Source: Smallanthus sonchifolius
Lineage: Eukaryota > Streptophyta > Magnoliopsida > Asterales > Asteraceae
Direction of reading: 5' to 3'
DNA: 64,000 nucleotides
NCBI GenBank assembly: GCA_023525975.1
Contig: CM042034.1
Coordinates: forward strand, 5,091,501 to 5,155,500
Part shown: positions 34,275 through 46,385 of the stretch, one piece after another
Numbering within the stretch: position 1 is the stretch's first letter
How the letters are laid out: the number at the start of each line of letters is the position of its first letter
Position numbers and translations under genes: made by a program
The notes under the pieces: generated by a model
Seen by the model: only the letters and a program-made list of their open reading frames with translations
Told to the model about the DNA's origin: nothing
Database searches by the model: none

Positions 34275-37200
34275 CTATTGCAAATTTGTAGCAATATGAA
34301 TGTCTTGCAGCTTGGCACCACTAGGGTCATCTTGGCATGAGCCATTGGTAGTGATATTTAGACCCTTCTTTTTCTTGGCTTTTTTAGCCCAACTAATAAG
34401 ACCTGCTTGTATATGCTCATCAAATATCGACTTCTTGAAATTACTTCCCATCTGCACATCACACGAATAGTCTAAACTCGAAGTTTGATTACGAAAGTCA
34501 AAAATGAAGGCAATAAAACTGAAAATCGAACTAATTACCTGTGTGACAAGCGCGTAAAGTGGTAGAGTACTGTAACCGCACAAAGCTTGTACAAAAACCC
34601 TAAAGCAAATGAAATAAAATGCACTTTTACAACACAAGTTACCATTTAAAACATGTTACTTCCCCAAAAAAACATACTTGTGAGACCCTCTTTGGTTGAC
34701 GAGTGTTGGTTACAAGCGAACCAAACAGGGTCTTGAATAATGGTATAGTGAATGCTGAACTTAATGCAAATAAGTTCATTGAATTAGGCCTTACCCAATG
34801 ATGAGTCGTGGGATAATGTAAATCATTTTTCCCATTATGCACGAATTGGTACCAAACTGAACCTATTGATGAAACACATTACATGTTAATTTCTTCTATC
34901 AACAGGTATTAATTTGGCATGCAGGTGGCAACTTTAACCCATACATTTGACAACGGGTCAATTCAAGTAGTATTGTTTCATAATGGGTCGAACATGTTGA
35001 AAGATGTCTAAAGTTAAAAAGTGTAACACCTAAAACATCATAGATCATTTTAAATATGAAAAATACTATATTATAACATGAAACTATATTTAATGTTTGG
35101 AACTATTTATAGTAGAACTCAAAAGAATATACTAAAAAAAGTGTTGGTTGGTCAACCCAACCCTCTTGTTTTGATAATTTACCCAACCTTTCTATTTTGC
35201 CACCTCTAATTTTACGTATTAGAATATTTGAAATACAAATTACCAATATCCAGAAGAAGAATGCAATCTCGAACGCATTCTGGAAGAGTATAAAATGTAT
35301 AAGAAACCGAACGATCTTTGGTCGATGAAACCAGAAGTGCTCATCTGAAGGTTTTACTATCGGTTCACCTTCTATGACTGCCTGCTTCTTAGCGACTTCA
35401 TGTGCCAACTGAATGATTACGTGTTCTAGTTTGGTTCCCACAGCAAGTAGCAACTAGAAAATTATGAATTCATACTTATTATTACAGTATATGAATAATT
35501 TCATATGATAAATAGTATACAATGTTATGTAGGCCCTACCAGTGGGCAATTGGTAAATATCTAAAATGATGTACATATTCGAGTTGGATAACTTACGATC
35601 AAGGGTATAAAAGCTATCCAAAAATATGTATGCCAACCTACATGAAAACCAAGAAACGAGATTCATTCGTGCCAAAAGACTTCAAAAAGCTCGATAATAC
35701 TTGAAAAGTTATCTAAAACTCAAGCTCTCCTTCTATAACTAAGTTTTGGTTGTACAGAATACATACATAGACGATGGCATGTGAGTGTGCGTACCGTCAA
35801 TATTCAGCAACAGGAATATGATAACAAATACCCATAAATACCAACTACAAGGGATAAAAGCACGCATTAGTATATTCACTACTAAACTAATAATCGGTCA
35901 AGAAGTTTATTCTTTTTGGGAAAATCACGAGAATAAACAATTCACCAAACTTGTTTACCAAAATAGCCTTTGACTTTTTTCTTGTTAATTTATCAATTTG
36001 ACCGTTACACATGATTACATTTAATCAAAACATGTCACATGTCTCTAGATTATGTGCTTTACACCAATGGGCGCATCTCTCTCCAAGTTCTACGCCAACA
36101 ACAACATATAATGCCACATCAACAAATTGACAAAGATCTCCCCAAGTTTTGCACCTATGGGCGCAAATGTGTTGTTATTTCCATGTCATTGACAAGTGTA
36201 ACAATCAAATTGCTGATTAAAAAAATGTCAATGGCTATTTTGGTAAATACGTTTAGTCAAATTTATTCTAGTGATTTTTCTTAACTTTTAACATCCAAAA
36301 TGGAAAACTTTGATGGTTATGTCGGGTTTTTTTTTTTAATTTGAAAGTACTAAGTTTATACTAAACCACTTGCCTGATCCCGACAACTTTCCTAGAATCA
36401 TCTTCGAGAGCCCGCATCATATACTTGTGAAAGTTAAACTTTTGGTTACCCCTACAATGCATCTATAAATCTATAATATCATGGCATTCATTTGTGTACT
36501 TTCGACAAGAATAACACAATGCAGGTAACGTTTAGATGTATTTACCATAATAAATCCCAACCGTAGAGCAACGTAATCTGATTCAGTCACTGATCCATAG
36601 AATTGCTTGATGAACGATTTCTTCAAATTCGATTATAACATAAGAATTGACCAAAATTAGTTTAAAAAAAAAGATGAATGCATCAAGAACATAAAACGTT
36701 CAAAACATGAATATTTTTAGGGGTGTCAAGCTACAAGGACGTGTTGACGTTAGACAACTCTACTAATAGAAAATTTGACTGACCAGAGGGTCAACAATAT
36801 AAGTAACATATTACAATGTTTTAGACATCTAAGTAATAGAAATTGTTTTGTACAATGATGTGAACACAAAAAAATGACGCCGAGACAAAGATAATAACTT
36901 ACCAGCCATCCTAAAACGGTTGAACGTTTGCCAAGACCCATGTAGCGTTTAGCAATGAAATCATGCTCTTGAACATATGTCGTTTTCGGGACGATAACTG
37001 CAGTCAGGAGAGTATGTGAAAACAAAGATTTAATATTCGTGTTTATCATTTTTATGTTTTAAAATTTTAATTTTAAACGATTCAACCTGTTTATTTACAA
37101 CACAACCCGAACAATCTAGTTAGAACTACCTTTTGGAGTGTTGAAATTATCTTCTTTGGTAGATGTTTCCCATTGCTTCCATTGGCTTATCTAATTTGCA

Positions 37201-38720
37201 GACAAAAACAGTTATAAACAAACCATCATATGTAAGGTAAGACATTGATCCGCGAGAGCGTTTACTAACCTTAGCCCCTCCAAATACAACGGTAAGAACA
37301 GAAAATATCAAGTGCACAACAGCAAGTACAAAAATAAAGATGTGTAGATGATGTAGTGCATCCAAGGATAACAATGGGACCTTATTCTGTTTAAGAGCAA
37401 TGGTAAACAAGTAACCGAATAATCTGTAAATAAGAAAAGCAAGATTGAATGATAGATTACCTTTAGAGCACAATAACCGACTGTTGCTGCTTTGTTTTCA
37501 CGAGTATGCGAGTTCTCTTTTGCGTCTAGAGGGCAAGGAAGAAAATGTTTCATGATATTCTCGTCAACGCAAATCTTGACGATTCTTGATTGACAAACGG
37601 ATAATAATAGTGAAACGAACCCCAACAACATCAACTCTGCACCAAAAACATTGATACTAATGAGAACCAGTGATGCAAGAATCTATATGAATACCTTGTA
37701 AACAGAAAACTTTAAACAAATTACTCTATCTTAGGAAAAATAAGTTCATAAATCAGCTTAATGGTTAATCACTTTGTTTAAGAAAAGACTGTTTTGGTCT
37801 CAACACTATGGTGTATGGTATAATCCTGTAATGCAAGTAATGGGACATCAGATCCTGGCACAAATCATGGGTCTAGTTATGTTGTCCCACTTTGTATGTC
37901 CATATTTGTGACTGGGAAAAACAAAAAAAATGTCTAAAACAAAAATGTTCATACAAATGGTTGAATCAAAAGTGAGAATGAATTTCTTTCGCAGTGCTAA
38001 ACGGGCATTCATTCCGTTTCTCTTATTCATCGCATTATAAGGTTGTACTACTACACTATGTTGTACGAAATAATCCTATAATGTTGGTGGAACATACAAA
38101 GTGCGACATTATTTTTTTTTCAAATAGTGACTGTCACGTCTGCCACGTAGGCAGTGAGGCTCTCGGTCACTAAAATCTTAAAAGTGTGTAATGGTTTAAC
38201 TAAAAACACAATAATTTTTTTAATAAAAAATTATATAAAAAATGTTGGTTAATTCATTGATTGGTTGATTGTGAGTTGGCCCCACACCCAAAACGCTTCA
38301 CGCCCGTTAAACCTACGGCGCCCCTCCTTAACGCCCACTTTGGCTGAGGTGTACGTGGGCGCCAGCCAAATATCACTTACGCGTTTTGGACGGATTCTCT
38401 CTTTTATTTTAGGAAAATTGAAAATAATCACAAATTGATGAAACAATCCATAAAAAAAAGGATACCTTCCTTGACTTTTTGAAGAGCTTGAAAGAGTGGT
38501 TTCCTGCCTTCCTTCCTTAATTTCTGCACATAAAATAAAAAAAGGATTTTAGTTTTACATGCAATTGCATGAAAACTTTACATTAATAAAAGACCTTTCC
38601 GGCGTAGTGGAGTAGGCGTTCGACGGCGAGGGAGACACCGATCATGACGGTACAGACGGCGGCAACAACCCATGTTGGCGTAAACTCTATCGACGTCCCT
38701 TCTCCTTCATGATCCGCCAT
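34275..38720 (-). CDS. MLO: MLO-like seven-transmembrane protein (AtMLO1-like clade)
   Basis: MLO proteins are plant plasma-membrane proteins with seven membrane helices that bind calmodulin; members act in powdery mildew susceptibility, root or reproductive signalling. Fourteen exons (38720-38595, 38523-38466, 37636-37461, 37386-37270, 37190-37130, 36997-36903, 36620-36546, 36462-36374, 35844-35795, 35637-35597, 35453-35244, 34862-34795, 34599-34539, 34451-34275) encode 467 residues. Landmarks are EFTPTWVVAAVCTV, ELMLLGFVSLLL, LDALHHLHIFIFVLA, QWKQWE, KSFIKQFYGSVTESDYVAL, NFHKYMMRALEDD, WYLWVFVIIFLLLN, KPSDEHFWF and ALCGYSTLPLYALVTQMGS. The calmodulin-binding helix is at about 424-440 (GLISWAKKAKKKKGL). 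The tail after it is short, as in the MLO1/13/15 group. The first extracellular loop lacks about 25 residues present in AtMLO1, and intron 8 has a GC donor. A CTT-rich leader precedes the ATG. Confidence 0.95.
35914..36278. mobile_element. Inverted-repeat MITE in MLO intron 8
   Basis: GAAAATCACGAGAATAAACA on the left (about 35919) mirrors TTTATTCTAGTGATTTTTC on the right (to about 36278), and further in TTTACCAAAATAGCC (35956) mirrors GGCTATTTTGGTAAA (about 36233). The arms continue inward through ATCAATTTGACCGTTACAC and GTGTAACAATCAAATTG. The element lies entirely inside the intron with the GC donor. Target duplications were not established. Confidence 0.65.
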
Positions 38721-38799
38721 AACGGAAACTCGATTGTAGTTTCAGGAGAAGATGAAAGGAAACTGGAATTTAAAATACGGCTAGATACTCTGCCGTCCG

Positions 38800-38827
38800 A
38801 GAAGAAGAAGAAGAAGAAGAAGAAGAA
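38800..38827 (-). promoter_or_regulatory. CTT-repeat in the MLO 5' leader or promoter
   Basis: A GAA run on the plus strand reads as CTT repeats in the direction of the MLO gene, about 80-105 bases before the start codon. Such pyrimidine tracts are common near plant transcription starts. Confidence 0.45.
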
Positions 38828-39935
38828 ACTCTAAATAACGGTTCCTAGTATTTGTTGTTTGTAATAACTGTAAATTTATGTATTGCATGATAACCGTTTT
38901 TGATAGTGTTGAATCCTGGTTAAATTGTAAATCATACAACTATATTCGATTACGATTTTTCACATTAATTTTTCTTGCACATGATAATATTAGGTTAGGA
39001 TATACTTACAAAAAATCATTATTCTAAAAAGGTTTTTTACGTTTGGAAAACACTTTATGTAAAATCAATTAAGACGCGTTTAAAAAAAATCTAACTAGTA
39101 TTTTTTTATATAAAAACGTATTTAAAAAATAGTCATATAACGTTTTTATAAAAAATAATCAATAAAAATGTGTTTTTAAAAAAAAAAAAACTCTACTACA
39201 AAGTTCGACATGAAACCACTGTAAGTCCGCCACAACCGCCGCTACCAAGTTTGACCTACCAACGGACGCTATTCGTCGCTTAAGGGTGTGCAAAAAGACT
39301 GAAAGCCGATCGTATCGGTTCGGTTAACGGATATACATTTTTTGAATTCAGTTTATTCGTTTAACCAAATAAACTGAATAAATGATAACTATATATATTG
39401 AATTTGGTTTATTTGGCTGAATTTGGTTTGGCTAGACAAATTCTCAATGCGGTTCTGTTCGATTAAAGGGATAGGCCTAAAAAAATTAAAAATTGAAAAA
39501 AGTGAACACCCCTATCACCGCTAACCTTCACTAATACAAACCCGACCTGCCACCATTGCAAGTCCGCCACAACCGATAAAATAAATTAAGACGTATCTAG
39601 AAAACACTTTTCTAACTAGTATTTTATTTTTTTACAAAACGTCTTTAAAAAATAATATTTTAACGCTTTTACAAAAACTATAAAATATGTTTTTTATTTT
39701 CTAAAAAAAGTTGGTTTTATGAATTCAACCCATAAGTAATATTTATAATAAAATTAGTGAATTAAATCTTTCTTAAATATTAAAAAGACAAGAAATAAAA
39801 AGAAAATAAAAAACTTTAAATGGTACTTGTTGAGAACTAAAGCGAGGAAGTTAGAACAAGTAAAATTCAACTAATTAAATGAGTATGTACAATAATATTT
39901 TATCAAATAATAAAAAAAAAGTTCAATCCCTCGTT

Positions 39936-40300
39936 TGTTTCGCATAATGTTTTCAGGAATATTTCAAAGCAATTTGTTTCGCATAATGTTTTCAGGAATA
40001 TTTCAAAGCAACTATGGACCATGGTTAGCAAGAATAGAAATTAATTCCACCAAAAAGCTTGTAGTTTGATTGGTAAATATAGGAAACGAATTTGAATTTT
40101 TAAAAATTAAAATTACTTAAAAACCCCCCACATTTTCTCATAATGTTTTCAGGAATATTTCAAAGCAACTATGTCTATGGACCATGGTTAGTAAGAATAG
40201 AAATTAACTCCACCAAAAAGCTTGTAGTTTGATTGGTAAATATATGAAATGAAATTGAATTTTAAAAAATTAAAATGACTTAAACACCCCAACCCCCACG
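39936..40300. repeat. Tandem duplication with GTTTTCAGGAATATTTCAAAG core
   Basis: GTTTTCAGGAATATTTCAAA occurs at about 39949, 39988 and 40145. The last two start units of about 157 bases that also share CCATGGTTAG, AAAGCTTGTAGTTTGATTGG and C-rich ends, with scattered differences and a 6-base insertion (GTCTAT) in the second. Confidence 0.8.
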
Positions 40301-40913
40301 TTTTCTAATCGCCTATTACCATGAACTCGTTCAACCGGTCATTGACTCCTGAATAGTTTTCAAGCCCGGACTCGAGCTCGTATTTTAAAATAAGTTTCAA
40401 TATAAGCTCGACATCGTCCCTATCCTTGTAGGTCCTTGTCCCTATCTTTGTTTAATATTTTAATGGGTTTATTTTTATTGTTTTCTTTTTCATCCGCTGA
40501 GTAAAAATCTTGGACCCACCACTGATTGTACTATATACAACATATTTGGGTTTGGCTTAATAGCCAATGCATAGGATGGCTAGTGTGAATGCCTAGATCC
40601 CATCACACATTTGGTATATATGCAATATGAGTTATGACTATGTAACTAATTAAATACTTTTTTATCAAACATCAAGTAAGACAGTATTATACTAACAACT
40701 TTTCCTTGTGAATACAATACGCTGTTTACCCGGTAATTAAGTTTTTGCATGACTTGACAGCGGTCACTAACAATCTCAAACAAATTATGGTTATTCCTTT
40801 TAACTACCTCATTTTGTTGAAGGTGTAAGGACACAAAAAGGAAGCAAGTAAAACCCGACTCGACTCGTTTGACCTTGATTCAGCTCATGGGCACCTCGAA
40901 AAGATATTAGAAG

Positions 40914-43055
40914 TTACCTCTTAGACTTTGGTGATTTGAATGCATGTTCCTTGTAATATTTGAGCTCGGTTATGCTTTCTTTGATCTCATCCAGTATGCC
41001 TCCATGTTGCTTCTCCTTTTTAGGAGCCTTTTTATCATCTGCAAGCCAAAACTAAACAAAATCAAATCAAACAAGCCCGAGCAACCTAAACATGTTTATG
41101 TGAATGGAGCTTTTAACATAAACAATTTTAGATAACACCTTCTGGAAACCAATGGCAACATAAAGCTTTGACACTGCTGACATCAACGAGGACGTGAGAG
41201 AAAAGTCTAGCCAAATCGGGCATGTATTTCTGCGATAGAAAGAATCATGGTAGATTTCATTTGCAAGAAAACAATATGAAATATTAACTTTAACTTTTAC
41301 AAAAATGACCAAAAAAAGGGCAATTTTTACCTTCAAGAACATAAAATCAACATAAACTGAATTTCCTGCGAGCAAAGGAGTATATGCGCTGACATTTCCC
41401 TTCACAAAATCTATAACCTACAGCAATGCAAAAAGAAAAAACTTTGATTTAAATATAAACTGTGAAGAGCCACTGCAACTGTTACAAAATTTTAATTGAT
41501 TTTTATTATCCACAAGATTGACATATTTGTCATTATTATTTGTATCTAAGAACCATGAACAAGTTTTATCTCACCAGCTCTTCAGCTTCTTTTTCACTGG
41601 TTCTACTTTGTGTCACCTTCTCAGACAACCCTAGTATACATTGGCATGTTAATTAGGATAGATTTTGGTTTCTTGAACCAAAACACACTAACCAAAAAAG
41701 TACATACACAATAGGCGACAATTTTGACCCATTTACTTATGTTAGTTGTATATAGCGTATTTATTATAATTTATTCGTACCCATAGGCCCGATATAGGCT
41801 TTTCTAGGGATTCTCATTTGTACATAACTATATATTGAGGGTTCCGTGGTAATTATTTAGATATTTTTCCCATTCACTTTTATAACTTATAAATGGGTTG
41901 ATTAGTCATATAAAATTTAGCTAAAAGGGAGATGGGTCAAGCGAGTTTTGTAAGCATTCTGTAACTATTACTTCTCCTACTTTTTTGAAAATAAAGTGTT
42001 TGCGACACAATCCAATCAGTTTTGGCCCGTATTAAAAGATGACCCAACCTACCCCGTCTTGCCATTTCTCACATACATAAATCATATATGTCCTCCCGAT
42101 ACAGTGATAGTTGATAATTAAATTAAAAATAATGCAAGAGGTAATGGCTAGCCTTACCACGTGCGGCATGATGATCTTGGCCCCTTTCTCCAATTTTATC
42201 CAGAAATTCTTTTGTTTGATGAATTACCAAATCAGGACCCTAAGCAAAAAAGAGCCAGTTTTAGCTCCTGTAACACTAAAAGATTGCCTTGCTACAATCA
42301 AGAATACACAAACCACAGTTGGAAACATAATTAATTTTGAAAAGATGGAGACCATCCACTAGAGGTGGAAAAATGGGTGGTTTGTACGGGTTAGGTAACA
42401 AGTCCAAATGGTTCAGGTCAAAGCATGTGATTTTTGGTACGGGAGGGGTAACGGGTCCAAATGATTTCAGGTCAAAACATGTAATTTTCGGTACGGGCAG
42501 GGTTGGGTGGACCAGAAACAGTTTTTTCCAAGCCTTTCATGAATAATTAGTACGCCAAATATTATCACAAAAATTGCGCTATTTCAGTAATAATCTAATT
42601 CTTTGAATACAGAGACAGAATGCTTTATGCATAAAATATACACATAGGACGACTTTCAACCCCTTGACTTGTTTGATGTTTCCTTTTTAGCAAATTTTAT
42701 CCAAAATACCCATTAAGATCAAACATAACCCGAATAGATCCATTCATAAGTAAACGGGTCAAAACTTCCACCTTTAAATGATCAAAAAGAAAGACAAACT
42801 ATCACCTTACCTCTACCAATTTCTTCAATTTTCCATCTGTAATCACGCAAGCAATCTCCAATATTCTATCTACATCAACATTCAAGCCTGCACAGACGTT
42901 ATAAAGCTGTTTTCAAGCATCCACCACATATATAATATCTTCATTTCCACTATAAAATTTTAAATCATAAGTAGATGCCAACCGGTCATTTCTAATTTGA
43001 TCCACACAAGTGGCAATTTCCTGGTCATGTCCTCAAGAGTCTGTCCTTCCCTTCC
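40914..43055 (-). CDS. Oligoribonuclease-like DEDDh exonuclease with altered first catalytic motif
   Basis: Oligoribonuclease (Orn; REXO2 in humans) degrades RNA of two to five nucleotides. Seven minus-strand exons (43055-42983, 42887-42811, 42239-42158, 41630-41575, 41417-41331, 41229-41139, 41038-40914) give 196 codons in one frame. Landmarks are VDRILEIACVITDGKL, GPDLVIHQTKEFLDKI, LLAGNSVYVDFMFLKKYMPDL and HVLVDVSSVKALCCHWFP, close to plant Orn proteins. The Exo I motif, normally WIDLEMTG, reads WIKLEMTG, so the metal-binding Asp is Lys. The Exo II Asp is present. The Exo III region reads QHGGILDEIKESI where HRAMDDIRESI is usual, one residue longer. The DDWCxxHHG segment is changed to GERGQDHH. 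A Met at 43028 could start the protein (187 residues); an upstream exon is possible. No stop or frameshift is seen, so this is either an inactive or re-purposed paralogue or a young pseudogene. Confidence 0.8.
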
Positions 43056-44388
43056 CTGCATCAGAAAATAAATTTAAAAAACAATAATGAGTTTCTTTAT
43101 TTATTGATAATAAGTATCCTAGCAAGGAATAACTTATATTAACCATCATACATTGTATCTAACTCATTCTTCTAATTTCTTTGAAACAATTTTATCTCAA
43201 GTTCCAAAATTACTCTTGAAAATCTTTAAAACAACAATTGTTTTGTAAAAAATTAAATGTTTATAATAAAAAGTTAAGTTCAAAGAGTCAAGTAAAAAAC
43301 AAGATCGAATGTATGGAACAAATTTAAGTGAGGCAGGCAAAAACTAAAATAAGCACGAATATTACAGCTTCTGCAAACATCCATACACCTAATACACAAC
43401 TAAGAGGGTGTTTGTGATGAGGGGCTGATCCAGGAGTTAGCGGGACTCCTATCTGTGCCAGCTAGACAAGGGAAAACAGGGCAGAAAGGGCACAAACTTG
43501 AAACATTCGTAACTTGGGCTACATTTGGAGTTATGGGGCCCATAACCAATGGACGGAAAGGTCTCGACGAGCCGGATCATGTGGAAAACCGTTTATAGCG
43601 GTTTGTCCCAGCTGTCTGACCCGAATTCCATGATTAAGCGACCCGGTTTCGCCAATCAATGATTTTCCCCAAATTTCTCAATTTTCAACGCTTTTCTTTT
43701 TAGTCCAAAACGCGTGAATCCTTGATTGATTTAATGTGCGTGTTTATTTTTTATTTCAATTTTAGTATTATCTGTATGATTTGTAATTGGCAAAGCTGCC
43801 AAATTTAGAATTCCCCTGTATAAGTGACCCTTATGTAATAAGCAATTCATTCAGTTTTTCTAATAAAATTTCTTTGAGATATTCTCTGATTTATCTTTGT
43901 GCTTCTCCTCTGCGTCAGTTTGACATAGTGTTTAGAAGTAATTCTCATCATTGCGTTTTCAAATTGCACATGCCTGACGAAAGCGTTTTACCTGATCAGG
44001 TGTTGGTAGGGTTCTGTGAGTTTTCCGGTAATAGATTCTCAAGTTAAATTTTTTTTTTTTGCATATAACTAGTGTTATAGTGAAATTATTCAAACAGCCA
44101 ACAAAATTCATGTTAAAACTGAGAACATTTCATGTAATCCGGCAATCCATTATCCCATTCAACACTAAGATGGCAAAATTGAAGGTCTAATTTGAGATTA
44201 ATGACAGTTTTCACATTAAAATGCAGCAAATCCAAATAAGTTCATAACTAGCAACTAAGACTGTGTACTAGCCAGGAGCTAGAAAATGGAAGAGTTACTC
44301 CTAGGGTTTGGTTTATCCGTTCAAAACAAACCACCATAAATCACAACCAATTTTACTCAACTTCCATACGCAGAGAGGAAGAAAGTAC

Positions 44389-44449
44389 CTCCAAACAGGA
44401 ATTGGGTGGGAAATCAGGAGCTTCCAACTGATGATTTTGGGCCAATTTG
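44389..44449 (-). other. Possible upstream exon of the oligoribonuclease-like gene
   Basis: On the minus strand TTTTGCAG precedes 44449 and a GTACTT donor follows 44389. The 61 bases join in frame to the exon at 43055 and would read KLAQNHQLEAPDFPPNSCLE. No in-frame ATG is available within it, so a further exon would be needed. Position and splice signals are the only support. Confidence 0.25.
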
Positions 44450-44532
44450 CTGCAAAAGGGGTCAAATCGTGTTTATGGTTTCTTTCGTTTATTAACTCAC
44501 TCTAACTTTTTTTCAATTTATATTCAAATCTT

Positions 44533-45144
44533 AGGGTGACTGAGGTCATTAACCCAACAACTTATTTACTCATCAAAACTAACCAATATAATCTTGTCAC
44601 CTCAAAACTAGTCATTTATTCAGATTTTATTAGAAACATCCTACTCATTTACTCACCAACTTTTTTTTAACAAAAATAAACATTTAAATAAAAAAAATCA
44701 ATTAAAAAGTAACATAATACAACTTAAAAACTAGAAAAATACAAGCCGAGCCCTTCAATCTAATTTATTAATTTAAAAATCAATCTAATAAGAAGATTGA
44801 AATAAATAATAAACAAAAGTTAAATATAAAAAGACAGGAAATGAACTATATAACATGTTTCAATTTTTTTATTATGTTATTATATTATTGTAACATGTAT
44901 TTACATAATTTTATCAAATTAAATATTTTATTTTATTAATAAAGTAGCAAAAAAAGGCGCAGCCAAGCACATGATGTTTGCAATGCTTTGCCAAAAGTCA
45001 ATTTCATAAATTCGATTCTTCTACTCAACTACTCGATTGTTTTACCCCGGTAATGGGGGCACTGTACCCATTTTACCCGGTCTCTATCTCTCTTACTCGG
45101 CGTAAGCCGAGTAGGGTGTCCCCCTTCACCCTTAGGGTAAAGGG
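44533..45144. mobile_element. TIR element, first of two adjacent related copies
   Basis: It begins AGGGTGACTGAGGTCATTAA and ends TTCACCCTTAGGG, with a palindrome TTACTCGGCGTAAGCCGAGT near the right end (about 45093). The following copy starts with the same CATTAACC...TTATTTACT words and ends with the related CCTACTCGG...CCGAGTAGG palindrome. It has no coding capacity. AGGGTGA/TCACCCT ends next to TTA suggest a PIF/Harbinger-like origin, which is tentative. Confidence 0.5.
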
Positions 45145-45482
45145 GGCCATTAACCTATTTACTTATTTACTTACCAAAACTGTCTAATAGAATTTTATCA
45201 CCTCAAAACTACTTATTTACTCAGATTTCATTAAAAACACCCTACTCATTTACTCACCCATTTTTTTATAAAAAAAACATTTAAATATTATAGATGTGTG
45301 TGATAGTGGTGGGATCCACTAGAAGTGAGAGTAGAGAGAGTGAGATCACCGAGTATATTTACTCGTTCCATCTACTCAAGCATCCCTACTCGCGCTTACC
45401 CGATCCATTGGGGGCGGTGTACCCTCTTTACTCGATTACCATCTTTCCTACTCGGTTTCATCCGAGTAGGCCATCACCCTTA
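45145..45482. mobile_element. TIR element, second adjacent copy, internally deleted
   Basis: It shares its start (CATTAACCTATTTACTTATT), the CTCAAAACTACTTATTTACT segment and the terminal CTACTCGG/CCGAGTAG palindrome with the copy at 44533, but is about 270 bases shorter. It ends GCCATCACCCTTAT. Confidence 0.5.
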
Positions 45483-46385
45483 TAAAAAAATAAGGTTGCT
45501 GTCACGATTTTTAATTTTTTTTATTTATACGTATGTCATGAAAAATTGGAAGCTAAAGCGAATTTAGGTGGCTTTTAACCTATATAAAAAAAATTAATAA
45601 ATGATTAAAAGCCCTAACTGAAACAATAAAATAATCCCTGATTAAAACGATAAAAAAATCCCTTCTGCTAATTTGGCGACTTCATCACATTTCACAATAT
45701 CGATGACTTCGTCACAGAGGATTTGATGAATTTGTCACAGGTTAACGAAATTTAACTTTAACAGGCGTGCCTACGATCATGAGGGCTCACATGTAAACGA
45801 AGTCGATTCTTACTTCTTCAGTTATTTGACTCTTTAAAGGGAATTCTTCCTCATCTTGTTAGAGACCCCTGCTATTGTTTGATACGTTATAAGAGACAAA
45901 TTAATTGAAAATCTGAACACACACATACACACGAAAACGTGTAAACATTATATGATGTGTTATAAGAGACAAATTAATTACGTTGTATGCACACTCATAA
46001 ACATTTCATCGTGAACCTTATTTCTAAATACAAAATTGTACTCGTAAGCAGAGAGAGAATGAGTCGAGTGTTACATGAGTTTTCATAATCTTAGTCTCAT
46101 ACCTAACTATAAAACCGTATCTCATACCCATTTGATACCAAATAGTCATTATACATGTGAGTATCAGGTATATTTATTTATGGTCTAATGCGATTAAAAG
46201 TTACCCATTTTGATGCCCATTTCTCAAAACCCCATATTAAATTCACCTAAGAGTATCTGGTATACCCTTACGGGGTGGAAACCGTGAGAGACTTCACGGG
46301 GAAGATGGTGGCATGAGGGAGAAACGGGTTGTGATTGGCTGGGAGGTGGCGTGAGGGGGTTCAGTTGGGTGAAACACCACCCTCT

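Larger units (their letters stand above)
38721..40913. other. Intergenic spacer between MLO and oligoribonuclease-like genes
   Basis: After the MLO promoter (38721-39000) there are repeated modules containing CTAACTAGTATTTT and AAACGTCTTTAAAAAATA (39030-39250 and 39540-39720). A MITE-like stretch from GGGTGTGCAAAAAG (about 39285) to GTGAACACCCCT (about 39515) sits between them. Tandem duplications follow at 39936-40300. No gene is visible. Confidence 0.55.

Noticed and set aside
45294..45567. Overlapping plus-strand frames with Pro/Ser-rich ends
   Set aside because: They lie inside a TIR element and share sequence with the neighbouring non-coding copy.
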